In this document: piece after piece, positions 34,693-46,331 of the stretch
How positions within the stretch are numbered: the stretch's first letter is position 1
Layout of the letters: every line of letters starts with the position of its first letter
Assembly: GCF_954871325.1 (NCBI RefSeq)
Contig: NC_088777.1
Location: 29,923,366 to 29,987,365 of the forward strand
Reading direction: 5' to 3'
DNA: 64,000 bases
Source of the DNA: Gordionus sp. m RMFG-2023
Taxonomy: Eukaryota > Nematomorpha > Gordioida > Chordodea > Parachordodidae
Program-made: the position numbers and the translations under genes
Notes under the pieces: model-generated
What the model was told of the DNA's origin: nothing
The model's input: only the letters and a program-made list of their open reading frames with translations
Database searches by the model: none

Positions 34693-35646
34693 TTTGTTTT
34701 TGATTAAACGGCGTGATTACTAAATCAACATAATATAATACGACACCTCTCATCTATCAAATAACGGTCATATCTGTCAAGTATTTGTTAAGAATATATA
34801 CAAAATAAAAGTTTAATGATTATAATTATGGTAAAGATATAAATTTGTATAATAGGTGATTTATAAAAATAAAAATTAGATTTTTGTCTTTAATGTGATA
34901 AAAGTGGAAAATTTTTTAAGATTAGTGATTGGGTGATATAAAAAAAATTAGATTTTTATTCTGAAATTATTATTTTATATATATACATTTGGAGCCTATA
35001 AAAGGATGGACATGAGTGTTTGTTCATTTTTAGTCCATTTTATTAATATTGATTTATGGTGAATATAATCCATTTTTATTAGTATAGAAAATTATGAATA
35101 TAATCCATTTTTAATTAGTGTTTTTATATTATTAATGTGATTTATTATGAATGTAATTCATTTTTAATTAGTATTTAAATATTATTAAGGTGATCTATCG
35201 CGAATGATGTGTTAATGTTATTTCATTTTGAATTAACTCTACAATTTGATTTAATGTGGCATATTTTGAATGTGTGTTAATATTGGTCCAATTTGAATTA
35301 AACTTTTAAAGTATTTAATTTTAATTGATAAATATATGTGATAAATTTGAATTTTTTTAAAAAAATGTTATCATTGTTGAAATATATGATTTGATTATTT
35401 ATTGCAAATGCTAAAGGTGATGCATTTAAATTTAAATAAATCTTATCATTATAATTAGTGCTAATGATAAGATGTTAAATATCTGATTTTTAAGAAGTCT
35501 TATATTTTAGTTTGATGTGTTTGTAATGATAAGACATCAATTGATTTTACACTATTTTCTTCTTACCATTATGTAACAATATTCCTTTCCCTATCTTATT
35601 TTTTTCTTTTTAAAATTTCATTTGAAAGTGAATATTCCTTTAATTA
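34693..35646. other. Intergenic DNA upstream of U2AF2
   Basis: It contains the presumed U2AF2 promoter and 5' untranslated region next to 34692. No core promoter motif was convincing in this AT-rich sequence. Around 35030-35300, related pieces with AATATAATCCATTTTTATTA or similar recur as a loose decayed repeat. No gene is seen on either strand. Confidence 0.5.
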
Positions 35647-36287
35647 TGTATATTTAGTGGCGTCGCTATGGGGGGGGGGGGGGCGCAGGGGCTCGAACCC
35701 CCTGAAAAATTTGAATAGCCTTTTGAATTTTTTTTTTATTGACACCTTACCTTACCTAAAAATAAATTTTAAATTGCTCCCTGAAAAATTTCTTTTATAA
35801 TTCTATTGAGTAATATATAGATTTAATTTTATTATTTAAAAATTAATAAGACTATCTAAATTTTTATTAAATGAATACTATTTTAATTATTAGATTAGAT
35901 TAATATATATAATTTATATTTTCTCTATGTCAGCTTGCGATCAAATTCTGTGTTAAAAATATATCAATATCACTCACTAAATATTAATTTAGCATTAGCA
36001 GTTGAATCATAATTGACTTTTATTATTTAAATTATTATATAACCCTAATTAAATAAATATACCCATTTATTAATTGAAAATTAACAAATCTAATTGTAAT
36101 TAAGAGTTTAACATCACTAATCAACTATATTATTGATTTTTAAATTTAATTATCATGTCTCTTTCAATGACATATGTCATTGGTCTCTTTCTAAAATTAT
36201 TTTCAAGATCAAAATCTAAATAAGTATAAGAGATTTATTTATAAAAAGTAAGTATACATATAGTTTATAATCCTCTATTATATATAA

Positions 36288-36445
36288 CTAGTAGATAGCC
36301 TGTCAAAAATGACGGGAAATGAGAATTTTCTTCTTATATTTATGCTAGATGTTACCTGTTATTTGAAAATTATATCCAATTTAATTCTTTTTACCCCCTC
36401 CCCTCTTCAGGCCAGGTCCAATCTATTAAAACTAAGACTAAATAC
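36288..36445 (-). mobile_element. Helitron 3' end, copy 1 (continues at 47895)
   Basis: On the minus strand a hairpin CCCGTCATTTTTGACAGG (36299-36316) is followed after a short spacer by CTAG at 36291-36288 and then T. This is the canonical Helitron 3' terminus. The element extends to higher coordinates, is interrupted at 36446 by two hAT elements, and resumes at 47895. It shares GAGATAGGTAAAT-like and CCCAGTCCAAC-like sequence with copy 2 at 52617. The 5' TC end was not located. Confidence 0.7.
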
Positions 36446-36459
36446 TAGTGTTGTTAAAA

Positions 36460-36690
36460 AGTCGAGTTCACCCGACTCCGACTCAGAGTCTGAAGTAATT
36501 AGTCGTGAACTCGAGTCGTGAACTCAAGTCGACTCAAGTCGTGAACTCAAGTCGACTCAGGTCGTGAACTCAAGCCGACTCAAGTCGTGAACTCCAGTCA
36601 TGCACTCAAGTCGATTTGAGTCGAGAACATGAGTTTTCCATTTGAGTCGAGAACTTAAGTCGACTAGAGGACGAATATTTCGAATAGGTG
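36460..36690. repeat. Left subterminal GTCGACTCAAG repeats
   Basis: At least eight copies of GTCGTGAACTCAAG / GTCGACTCAAG are followed by GTCGACTAGAGGACGAATAT. The inverted equivalent lies at 45670-46300. Such subterminal arrays in hAT elements are typically transposase binding sites; that role is inferred. Confidence 0.8.
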
Positions 36691-37059
36691 TATAATATTA
36701 TTTTTGTTACAATTAATTTGTGGTTTTCATGCAAAATTTTAAGCAAAATTTGAATTGATAAGAATTTAAAATCTTCTTTTTTAATTAATATTTTTGTGAA
36801 TTATAAATCTTTTAGTTGAAATCTTTTTTAGGTTTATTTTTATCATTTTTGTAAAATTATCTATTTTTTTAGTATATTAAAAGAACTAGTTTAAATAATT
36901 TATAAATATTTGTATTAAATTTTTATGTTATTTATAATATTTTAATGTGACAATTTTCATGTTATTTTTTAACATTTTTGAAATTTTTGGTACTAAGGGT
37001 AAAAATATAATTTATATTATAAATATGTTAAACTATAAATTCAATGATGATGTTCCTTT

Positions 37060-38520
37060 GTAAAAATGACAAATTTCATAATCTGTATTTTAAAACATAT
37101 TAATTTATTTTTGACGCTATAATGGGTTAAAATATAGATTGTAAATATGTTAAATTAATATTTTAGTTAATATTTCCCCTAGATAAGTGACAATTGTCAT
37201 AATCGTTATTTTTAAAGTTTTTTGAAATTTTTTGACGCAAATAAGTAAAAATATAAGCTGTAAATAATACGTTTAATTTAAAATTCAGTGAATATGTACC
37301 ATAGATATGTGACAATTGTCAAATCGTTATTTTTAAAATTTTGTGAAATTTTTTAAAGCAAATGGGTAAAATATATATTGTAAACATGTTAAATTAAAAT
37401 TTCAGTGAAGATATACCATAGAAAAGAGACAATTGTCATAATCGTTATTTCTAAAGTTTTTTGAATTTTTTTGACGCAAATAGGTAAAAATATAGATTGT
37501 AAATATGTTAAATTAAAATTTCAGCGAAAATTTCCCCTAAATAAGTGACAATTGTCATATTCGTTATTTTTAAAGTTTTTTGAAATTTTTTGACGCAAAT
37601 AAGTAAAAATATAGGCTGTAAATAATACGTTTAATTTAAAATTCAGTGAATATGTACCATAGATATGTGACAATTGTCAAAATCGTTATTTTTAAAATTT
37701 TGTGAAATTTTTTAAAGCAAATGGGTAAAATATATATTGTAAACATGTTAAATTAAAATTTCAGTGAAGATATACCATAGAAAAGAGACAATTGTCATAA
37801 TCGTTATTTCTAAAGTTTTTTGAATTTTTTTGACGCAAATAGGTAAAAATATAGATTGTAAATATGTTAAATTAAAATTTCAGCGAAAATTTCCCCTAAA
37901 TAAGTGACAATTGTCATATTCGTTATTTTTAAAGTTTTTTGAAATTTTTTGACGCAAATAAGTAAAAATATAGGCTGTAAATAATACGTTTAATTTAAAA
38001 TTCAGTGAAGATGTACCATAGATATGTGACAATTGTCAAAATCGTTATTTTTAAAATTTTGTGAAATTTTTTAAAGCAAATGGGTAAAATATATATTGTA
38101 AACATGTTAAATTAAAATTTCAGTGAAGATATACCATAGAAAAGAGACAATTGTCATAATCGTTATTTCTAAAGTTTTTTGACGCAAATAGGTAAAAATA
38201 TAGATTGTTAATATGTTAAATTAAAATTTCAGCGAAGATTTCCCCTAGATAAGTGACAATTGTCATAATCGTTATTTTTAAAGTTTTTTGAAATTTTTTG
38301 ACGCAAATAAGTATAAATATAGGCTGTAAATACGTTTAATTTAAAATTCAGTGAAGATGTACCATAGATATGTGACAATTGTCATAATCGTTATTTTTAA
38401 AATTTTGTAAAATTTTTTAAAGCAAATGGGTAAAATATATATTGTAAACATGTTAAACTAAAATTTCAATGGAGATCTACCATAGATAAGTGACAATTAT
38501 CATTTTTAATTTTTTATCTA
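37060..38520. repeat. Left ~120-bp satellite array with TGACAATTGTCA
   Basis: Twelve head-to-tail units centre on GACAATTGTCA at about 37190, 37310, 37430, 37548, 37669, 37790, 37908, 38028, 38147, 38256, 38378 and (diverged) 38500. Many centres are the perfect palindrome TGACAATTGTCA. Three unit types repeat in order, giving a ~360-bp higher-order repeat (clearest at 37545-38265). Confidence 0.9.
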
Positions 38521-38984
38521 ATTCTCAACTCCCTTTTGAAATTATTTTAATATATATATTTTGAAATTATCACATTACTCATATCCATTATTTTTAAATT
38601 AGGTTAATATGATTTTGTTGGGAAACACTTAAACCTCTGGGCAGATGATAATAATATCATATATGTTAAATTTTTTGAGCCAACCGGAATGGAGTTGAAG
38701 TAGAAAGATGCATCAATATAAACATGATATTTTTGGGAACAAATTTAAAAATATTTTTTCTTTAATCTTTTAAATCAATTTTAGATCTTAGAAACTACTA
38801 TTTGGATATATCTAGTAAAATACGCCCCCCTCTGATTATACTATTCATACAAAAAATCTATTTATATTGTTATCATCTAAATCAGTCATATATATGAATT
38901 TTTATTTATTAAAATTTCAATGTAAACAATAACTTTATAATGAAATAGGTTATATAAGTAATGATTTAAAATATCACATTATTT

Positions 38985-40400
38985 AACAATGTACGATTAA
39001 GCTTTATAATTAAAATATCATCAAGTATATCTTTGTCTAATCTTGTCCTTAGAGAGGTTACAGTTAGTGCTAATGCACTAAATGCTCTCTCAACTGAGAC
39101 CTGGGTGCAAGGAGCAGCAAGAATTATTTGAGATAATTTAAATAATTCTGCATCTTATTTTTTTTATTTTGCATTATATATAAAAAAAAAATTTTGTAAT
39201 TTTAAGTTTAACTTTCTTGTTTTTTCCTTTTATTTTTTTTTTCACTTGTTTATTAATCAGGAATTAACAATGTTATATAAAATAAAAAAAATGAATAAAA
39301 TAATTGTTTTATAATAAAACCCCCATTTATAAATTTGGGTGGGATACATTTATTTAATGTTTTTTTTATTTATATTTAAAAAATCAAATGTTAAATGAAG
39401 ATATAAAAAATGCATTTTCTTTTCGTTTTTCCCATTGTCTCTCTCTCTCCCTCCTTTATTTATTTTTATTTAATGTTTTGCCTTATGAATTAAAGAAAAT
39501 AAAATATCTCAAAAAAATGAAATTTGCTGGTGCCAGCGAGGCGGCACCTGATTGAAAAAAAGTAATGTTGTCATATCTGATAGCAGATTATAGAACTTTT
39601 TTCTTAATTGGTTCATTCAAAGGTCTCCCTGATTATTTTTTAGTAATTTTGCCCTCCGATACGATAACAATGCGTAACAATATTTATTTTAAATTTGATA
39701 ATTTCATGACTTTATTCTCTTTAATAAGGTGCAAGATATACTATATTTTAAAAAATTTGTGTTATTATATATGGGCGCATTATCTTAATTATTAGTGAAT
39801 TCAACGGCAAAATAGATGATAATTCATCCAGGTAAGCTTTAAATTTTATTGCTGTAATGGTATCCAAAACCGATACGTTTTCCCCCTTGAAGGAGGGAGT
39901 TTCATCCATAGTAAGAAATGACGTGAGAATTCTAAATAGAATATATATTGAAATGACATGTTCACATTTTTAGTCAATATTCTTTACAAATATTGATAAC
40001 ATCTGGGGAATTCCGTCTCTCGAGTTATTTTCCAACCCTTTTTCAGCTCCATCCTATTGATTTAATGAATCTATATAGATATTCCCGTATCACTCATTAT
40101 GAGATGAGGTAGTAAATTTTCCACTATATTTTTTATCGTAAATCCATTATTACGTTCTATTAGCTGTATAATTTTAGATTTCAATTCTGTTTATGGCTAT
40201 TGCAATTTTTTCCTGACTCCAATTGCTATATTTCTTTTGTGGTTAATGATAGGTATCAGAGTTTATTGTAGAAGAATTTATTTGATTGGGTAAAGAATTA
40301 TTTGTTATACCAAATAAAACTGAATTTGAAATATTTTGAGAATAAGATGGTTCTTCCTGTGAGGAAAAATCTAAAAGATTATAAATAATAAACAATATTA
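38985..40400 (-). pseudogene. hAT transposase relic in the centre of the 9.9-kb element
   Basis: At 38985-39150 the minus strand reads DAELFKLSQIILAAPCTQVS, then VERAFSALALTVTSLRTRLD, then KDILDDILIIKLN. This is a clear hAT dimerisation domain with the conserved (S/N)xERxFS motif. Upstream, around 40100-40200, a separate piece reads KSKIIQLIERNNGFTIKNIV, then ENLLPHLIMSDTGI. Between them no long frame remains. Either it is a decayed transposase or the part between was replaced. It is the only plausible source of an enzyme for this element within its borders. Confidence 0.65.
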
Positions 40401-40689
40401 TGTTAATTGGTACCAACATGTAGATGTAGAAAGATCTAAGAGACCGGAGATAGTGACTATTTTACTAATTTTTAATATCTTAAAAAATGGGAATTTTATT
40501 TCCTGGGAATTATATTCACAGATTCTTTTTAATGTTTACCTAATAGATTTTAAATAATAAACTAAAGTTAAAATTTTTTAGCCCTCTAATTGTTAAAATT
40601 TTGTAACCGATTCGCTCGCACTTTTTAAAATTATTAGCTAGGCCGCCCATGGACGGGCTTCAACTAAAAACCTGCTCGTTTCAGCAAAT

Positions 40690-41950
40690 AAATTCTAAAA
40701 TGATCATAACGATTATGACAATTGTCATTTTTCTATGGTACATCCTCATTTAAATTTTAATTTAACATGTTTACAATATATAATTTTATATTTTTGCTTC
40801 AAAATAATTCAAAAAAGATTAAAAATAACGATTATGACAATTGTCACTTTTCTATGGTAGATCTCCACTGAAATTTTAATTTAACATGTTTACAATATAT
40901 AATTTTACCCTTTTGCTTAAAAAAAATTCAAAAAAGATTAAAATAAACGTTTATGACAATTGTCACATTTCTATAGTACATCCTCATTTAAATTTTAATT
41001 TAACATGTTTATAATTTATTATTTTACCCTTTTGCTTCAAAAAAATTCAAAAAAGATTAAAAATGGCCATTATGACAATTGTCACTTATCTATGGTACAT
41101 CCACATTTAAATTCAACAAGTTTACAATTTATTATTTTACCCTGTAAGTTCAAAAAAATTTAAAAGGGATTAAAAATGACGATTAAGACAATTTTCACTT
41201 TTCTATGGTAGATCTTCAATGAAATTTTAATTTAATAAGTTTACAATATATAATTTCTTCAAAAAAAATCAAAAAAGATTAAAAATAACGATTAAGACAA
41301 TTGTCACTTTTCTATGGTACATATTCACTGAAATTTTAATTTAACAGGTTTACAATATATATTTTTACCTATTTGCTTTAAAAAAATTCAAAAAAGTTCA
41401 GATAACAATTATGATAATTGTCACATTTCTATGGTACATCTTCACTGAAATTTTAATTTAACATGTTTACAATATATAATTTTACCATTTTGCTTCAAAA
41501 AAAATTAAAAATTAACGATTATGACAATTGTCACTTTTCTATGGTACATCCACATTTAATTTTATATTTAATAAATTTTTATCTACTTGCTTTAAAAAAG
41601 TTCAAAAATAACGATTGTGACAATTTTTACAATCATTAAAACCATCTCGAAACATGCTCAAAAAATTTTTTCTTGCCTATAACCTAAAATTATTTTTATA
41701 GGTTCTGATATGAATATTATGACAATTGTCACTTTTATAGTTTACACATTAAATATTAATTCATGTTTGAATTAATCATTTTTCTCTATTTTCAATTAAA
41801 ACATATGTGAAATAAGTATTATGACAATTGTCACCTTTATATGCTTTACAATCACTGAAACCATCTCAAAAAATGCTCAACTAGCCTTTTTTAATTATAA
41901 TTATTTTTAAAGGTTCTGAGATGAGTATTATGACAATTGTCACTTTTATA
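40690..41950. repeat. Right satellite array, inverted relative to the left one
   Basis: About twelve units read AACGATTATGACAATTGTCA, then CTTTTCTATGGTACATC, then ATTTAACATGTTTACAATAT. Centres lie near 40716, 40836, 40957, 41074, 41191, 41300, 41414, 41524, 41622, 41721, 41824 and 41934. Unit length falls from about 120 to about 100 bp to the right. It is the reverse complement of the array at 37060-38520. Confidence 0.9.
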
Positions 41951-42480
41951 GTTTACATTAAATATAAAACATTAAAATTATGACATAACATTTTTAAAAT
42001 AATCATTATTATATTCCAAATATTAAAAAAATGCAGTCGGTATTATTTCCAATTCTCACATTTACAACCTATTCAAAAAAAATATTTTCATTAACATAAA
42101 ATAAAAAAAAATATATATATCAAAAATTTTATTTTTAAAGAATTTACCAAAAAATTTTAAGATCAAAATTTCAAAAATGTTTTAATAAAGATTTCCTTAC
42201 AAAAGATTTTATTTTATTATAAAATTCTCAAAATATTTTCTCAAAATTATAGAAGATTTTTTTACAAAAAATATTTTTTAATTTTTTTTAGCGAAAAAAT
42301 CTTCGCAAAAAATTGATCTTTTCAAAGATTTTTTCCTCAAAATTTTGGGCGAAAAAAATCTTCAAAATTTTATTTGAAGATTTTTATAAAACTCTGGTTT
42401 ATTTATAAGAAAATTCTCCAAAAAATTTATCAAATGAAAATTTAAATTTCTTATATTTTTTTTATAAACAATATAAATAA

Positions 42481-44318
42481 CAGAGACCTGCAGGCCCGGC
42501 CCTAAACCCGGCCAAAAAATTTTTTTAAACATATCCGGGCCGGGCCTAAAAAATTTTTTTTTAGATATATCCGGGCCGGGCTTAAGATTGTTAAACCCGG
42601 GCCGGGCCTTAATATTTTTTATAAAAATTTTTACATTATGAGTTAATGGTTATAAGATTATATTATATTATAGTTATGATTAATATAATATTGGGTGATG
42701 GTTAACACTACCTAACAACCCACAGATCGATCTAATTATTAATTTCCTGCAAATTTATTCAAAGTATTAATATATTTTTTTATAATTCATATCTAAATTT
42801 TTACAACATATTTTACCAAAACAATCAAATAAAGGAATATCTTAAATAAGCCCCAATATTCAAGTATTATTAATATATTTATCTAAATTTTTAGAATATA
42901 TTTTACCAAAACAATCAAATAAAGGATTATCACTTCTTAAAGTTTGTAATTGATTTTACTTAATATAAAGCATTTTTTAATTGAAAAATTTGTTTTACAC
43001 AAGTATCATTTTATTTCTCTTTTTCTCTGTCCCAAATTCAAGCAATTACGTATGTAGTCAGGGACAGATCGCAAAATGACGGAAAACTATATAAAAGATT
43101 ATATTAAATTACAAGAGGCTCAGGAAGTAAATGAAATACCATCGACCAGTCAAATTACGACTGTTGTTAAACAAACTGAATCGTTTTATGATAAATGGGG
43201 CGATGGTAATTCTGGAAATATGTCAATACCCGATGATGAATATTATAATTACATAAATAATAGATAAAACATTTAAGGTGGATAATTTGTTAGAGTGGTG
43301 GGCGGCTCATCAAAGCGAATTTCCAATTTTAGCAAAATTGGCAATTCCTGCTTTAAGTGCAAGCTGTGAGCGGAATTTTTCCACTACTGGGAGAATTCTT
43401 GAAGAAAGAAGAAGTAATCTTCAACCTGAAAAGGTAGATATGCTTCTCTTTCTTCATGATAATTTGTGAATTTTTAATATCATTCTTGAGTATAGGGTTT
43501 CGTCAATCATGCTGGTTTTTTACTTTGCAAACTGTCAAATATTTATTGCATTTATTATATTTACCTTGAGTCATGAAAGTTTTTAATCCAACATTTTTCA
43601 TTATTTTTTTTTACAGTATTATATAATACAATTATCTTCTTTTGTTAAAAATTTATATTATAAAATAAATTATATTAATATTGTGCAATTAGATTATATT
43701 TTCAAAATACTATTTATTATACATGCATTTTTTTAAATAGCGATTTATTTTTATTTTATAAATTAAATAGTAAATTAAATACAATATATTATATTCTCAA
43801 AATATTTTCCATTTTTATAAATTAAATATTAGTTTTATTTTTTTTAAATGTAATATAAAATATAGTATATGACAAATATTATTACCATTTTTATGAATAT
43901 TAGTTTTATTTTTATAAATGCAATATAAAATATAGTATATGCTCAAAATATCCATTTTTATAAATAACAGTTTTATAATTTTTATAAATTCAATATAATA
44001 TTCTCAAAATATTAGCTTTTTACATGCATTTTTTAAATAATAAGCGATTATACTCGCTGAAAAATATGGTAAAATACCTCATAGGTGAATTTTTGTATAT
44101 ACCAGGTCGAATATAATTTTAAAAAATTCCGAGCCTGAAATTTTTAAATCTGGGCCGGGCCGTAAAAAAATTTTTTAAAAAATATCCGGGCCGGGCCGGG
44201 CCTTAAATTTTTAAATCCGGGCCGGGCCGTAAAAAATTTTTTTAAAAAATATCCGGGCCGGGCTTAAAAAATTTAAAACCGGACCGGGCCGTGCAAATGG
44301 TACCTCTGCAGGTCTCTG
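42481..44318 (+). mobile_element. hAT element with CCCGGCC repeats, nested
   Basis: It starts CAGAGACCTGCAGGCCCGGC and ends GGTACCTCTGCAGGTCTCTG, flanked by the exact 8-bp duplication ATAAATAA (42473-42480 and 44319-44326). Several GGGCCGGGC repeats lie inside both ends. The interior keeps the last part of a transposase (43076-43469). It belongs to the same family as 5622-6575. It is inserted in the right half of the 9.9-kb element. Confidence 0.93.
43076..43469 (+). pseudogene. hAT transposase C-terminus (dimerisation domain)
   Basis: A first frame (43076-43267) ends in an acidic DDEYYNYINN stretch. After a frame change, the second (to 43469) reads KVDNLLEWWAAHQSEFPILA, then KLAIPALSASCERNFSTTGR, then ILEERRSNLQPEKVDMLLFL. 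The WW, SASCERNFS and R-x2-L-x-P-E-x-V motifs are those of the hAT dimerisation domain of the Hobo/Ac type. The catalytic core is missing, so this is a deletion derivative of about 1.8 kb. Confidence 0.88.
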
Positions 44319-44669
44319 ATAAATAATAAAGTAAAGAAAAGAAAAGAGGGAGGGAGAGGGTTTATATTTAATTTTGACTTGGGAATGAAATTATTTAAAC
44401 AAAAAATAAATATTTTTATTATGGAATTAATTTTTGGGGGGAAAAAAAAGGGAGGGGAATAGAATTGTTATTTTTTTCATTGATAGAGAAAAAAAATTTT
44501 TTTAAAAAAATATTAAATCAAGGAAGGAGGGGGAGGGGTATTTTTAAGAACAAAATTATAATACATACTTTTAATATTATATATATTTTTTTATTATATT
44601 TTATTCTTAATTTAATTAAATATCATGAGCATGAGATATTATATATCTCTTAAAAAATTTTCTCTATGT

Positions 44670-45065
44670 AGGGGAGACCGGGGTAAAGCGATTGACGGGG
44701 TAAAAATGTTAACGCGAATAACTTTTTAACCCTTGAGCACAAAGATTTTAAATTTGGTGTGAAGAACAGTGATTATTACCCAACCTTGTCGTTGATAGCT
44801 AAAGATTTCCTGGCGCAACAAACGACAAGCGTTCCAAGTGAGAGAGTCTTTAGCAAGGCAGTAGACTTTTAGACAAAGAAGCGAAATAGGATGGCTTATA
44901 TCTCCAAAACTAATTATATATCATATTGTAAGTAAAAATATTCTCTAAAGGGCTATCAAAAAATAATAAAAATTGGCGCCAAATTGAGTCTTTAACATTC
45001 GGTTTACCTATAATGCTTTACCTGTATTTTTAAGCAAAAAAGGGAGTTTGTTTTCAATGATATAA
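44670..45065 (+). pseudogene. hAT C-terminal fragment joined to a long-TIR fragment
   Basis: At about 44783-44890 the plus strand reads LSLIAKDFLAQQTTSVPSER, then VFSKAVDF, a hAT dimerisation domain cut after VDF. From about 44898 the sequence is part of the long-TIR element (TTGGCGCCAAATTGAGTCTT, then GCTTTACCTGTATTTTTAAG). At 44670 GGGAGACCGGGGTAAAGCGA looks like a transposon terminus of another family. All pieces are partial. Confidence 0.65.
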
Positions 45066-45106
45066 TAAAATATATATTTATTAAATAATGTGATCAGGAT
45101 TTCCAT

Positions 45107-45352
45107 TAGTGTTGTTAAACGGCTTTGAGTCGATTTTTAAAAACGGCTAAATCAATTTTTTAACCAGAAAACAATTGTCTAAGCATCGAGTTTTCGATAA
45201 TGTCTAAACCTTTGTGCCATCTATCCGGATCTGGACCTTGGGTCTGAACGCCGGGTCTGTGCTCGGGGTTCGTGCTCAGAGCTGGTTTTGTCGATATTTT
45301 ATACCCAAACCCCGGGTCTGGGCTCTACACAACCAACCAATTAACAACACTA
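45107..45352. mobile_element. MITE of the TAGTGTTGTTAA group with unusual core
   Basis: It starts TAGTGTTGTTAAACGGCTTT and ends CCAATTAACAACACTA. The left part follows the MITE at 37-222. The right part contains GC-rich GGGTCTG/GGGGTTCGTGCTC words similar to a patch near 8330. The flanking 8-mers do not match, so the two ends may come from different copies. Confidence 0.65.
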
Positions 45353-45669
45353 CTTATGCAGGCAAAAATAATTTTTTATGTAAATAGGAAAATATCAAGT
45401 ACAGAAAAGGCTAATTTTATGTAATATTAAAGACCTTTTCATTCACTTTAGAGAGACTCATAACGATATACAGTTAGGTCTGAGTAGATTTGCTTTCTTA
45501 CGAAGTAAAAACTGTGTTTTAGCAGGTGGTCCAGGTACACATACCATGTGTATCTGCACATTACATTAAAATTTTAAGCTTATTTAGGTGGAAAATTAAA
45601 ACAGCTAACAAACAATATTGGTCATTATAATTATCCTGTGTAAAATCAGAGCAAATAAATTAATTAATA

Positions 45670-46300
45670 ATAACTAATATGAAATATTCGTCCTCTAGTC
45701 GACTCAATTATATATTTCGTATTCATGGTGTCAAGTTGAAAGTCTACAGTAAATAAATGTAAAAAATAGATCACAAATATCTTAATTAATAAAATTTGAA
45801 ATATTCGTCCTCTAGTCGACTCACGTTCATATAAGTATAACTTATCGTCCTCTAGTCGACTCAAGTATATAATTCCTATTTGCAACTAAAGTTGGAAGTC
45901 TAAAATAAAAAAAGTAATAAACAACAAATATCTTAATTAATAATAACTAATTTGAAATATTCGTCCTCTAGTCGAATCAAGTTCATAGAACTATTCGTCC
46001 TCTAGTTGACTAAAGTATATTATTCCTATTTAAATCTCAAGTTGGAAGTCTAAAATAAAAAAATGTAAAAAACAGAACAAATCTTAATTATTAATAATTA
46101 ATTTGAAATATTCGTCGTCGACGACTCAAGTTTATAAAAATATTCGTCCTCTAGTCGACTCAAGCATATAGACTTGAGTTCACGACTTGAGTTTACGACT
46201 TGAGTCGACTTGAGTTCACGACTTGAGTTCATAACTCAAGTCAGTTTGGGTTGATTTTTTCGACCCAAAACTTAGACTCAGTTTTCGACTAAGTCGACTC
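45670..46300. repeat. Right subterminal TCGTCCTCTAGTCGACTCAAG repeats
   Basis: About seven copies of ATTCGTCCTCTAGTCGACTC are separated by AATTAATAATAACTAATTTG-like spacers, then dense GTTCACGACTTGAG repeats up to the end of the element. They are inverted relative to 36460-36690. Confidence 0.85.
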
Positions 46301-46331
46301 GACTCAGTCGATTAACAACACTACTAAATAC

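Larger units (their letters stand above)
36446..46323 (-). mobile_element. 9.9-kb hAT-like element with inverted satellite arrays
   Basis: The ends are TAGTGTTGTTAA and TTAACAACACTA, flanked by the exact 8-bp duplication CTAAATAC (36438-36445 and 46324-46331). Inside each end are GTCGACTCAAG/GTCGTGAACTCAAG repeats, then inverted satellite arrays (37060-38520 and 40690-41950) around a central transposase relic (minus strand, 38985-40400). A hAT (42481-44318), a MITE (45107-45352) and other fragments lie inside the right half. The end sequence equals that of the small MITEs in this window. Confidence 0.85.

Noticed and set aside
34693-34760. A divergent gene sharing the U2AF2 promoter
   Set aside because: No plus-strand open frame or exon-like sequence follows; the next 900 bp are AT-rich repeats.
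39565-39795. Plus-strand frame of 76 residues in the 9.9-kb element
   Set aside because: It is hydrophobic AT-rich translation without motifs; the recognisable coding trace there is on the minus strand.
37060-41950. A CRISPR array
   Set aside because: Units are ~120 bp and similar along their whole length, not short repeats with unique spacers, and they lie inside a eukaryotic transposon.
44465-44653. Plus-strand frame of 62 residues
   Set aside because: It comes from a low-complexity A/T-rich tract with no family resemblance and no context for a gene.
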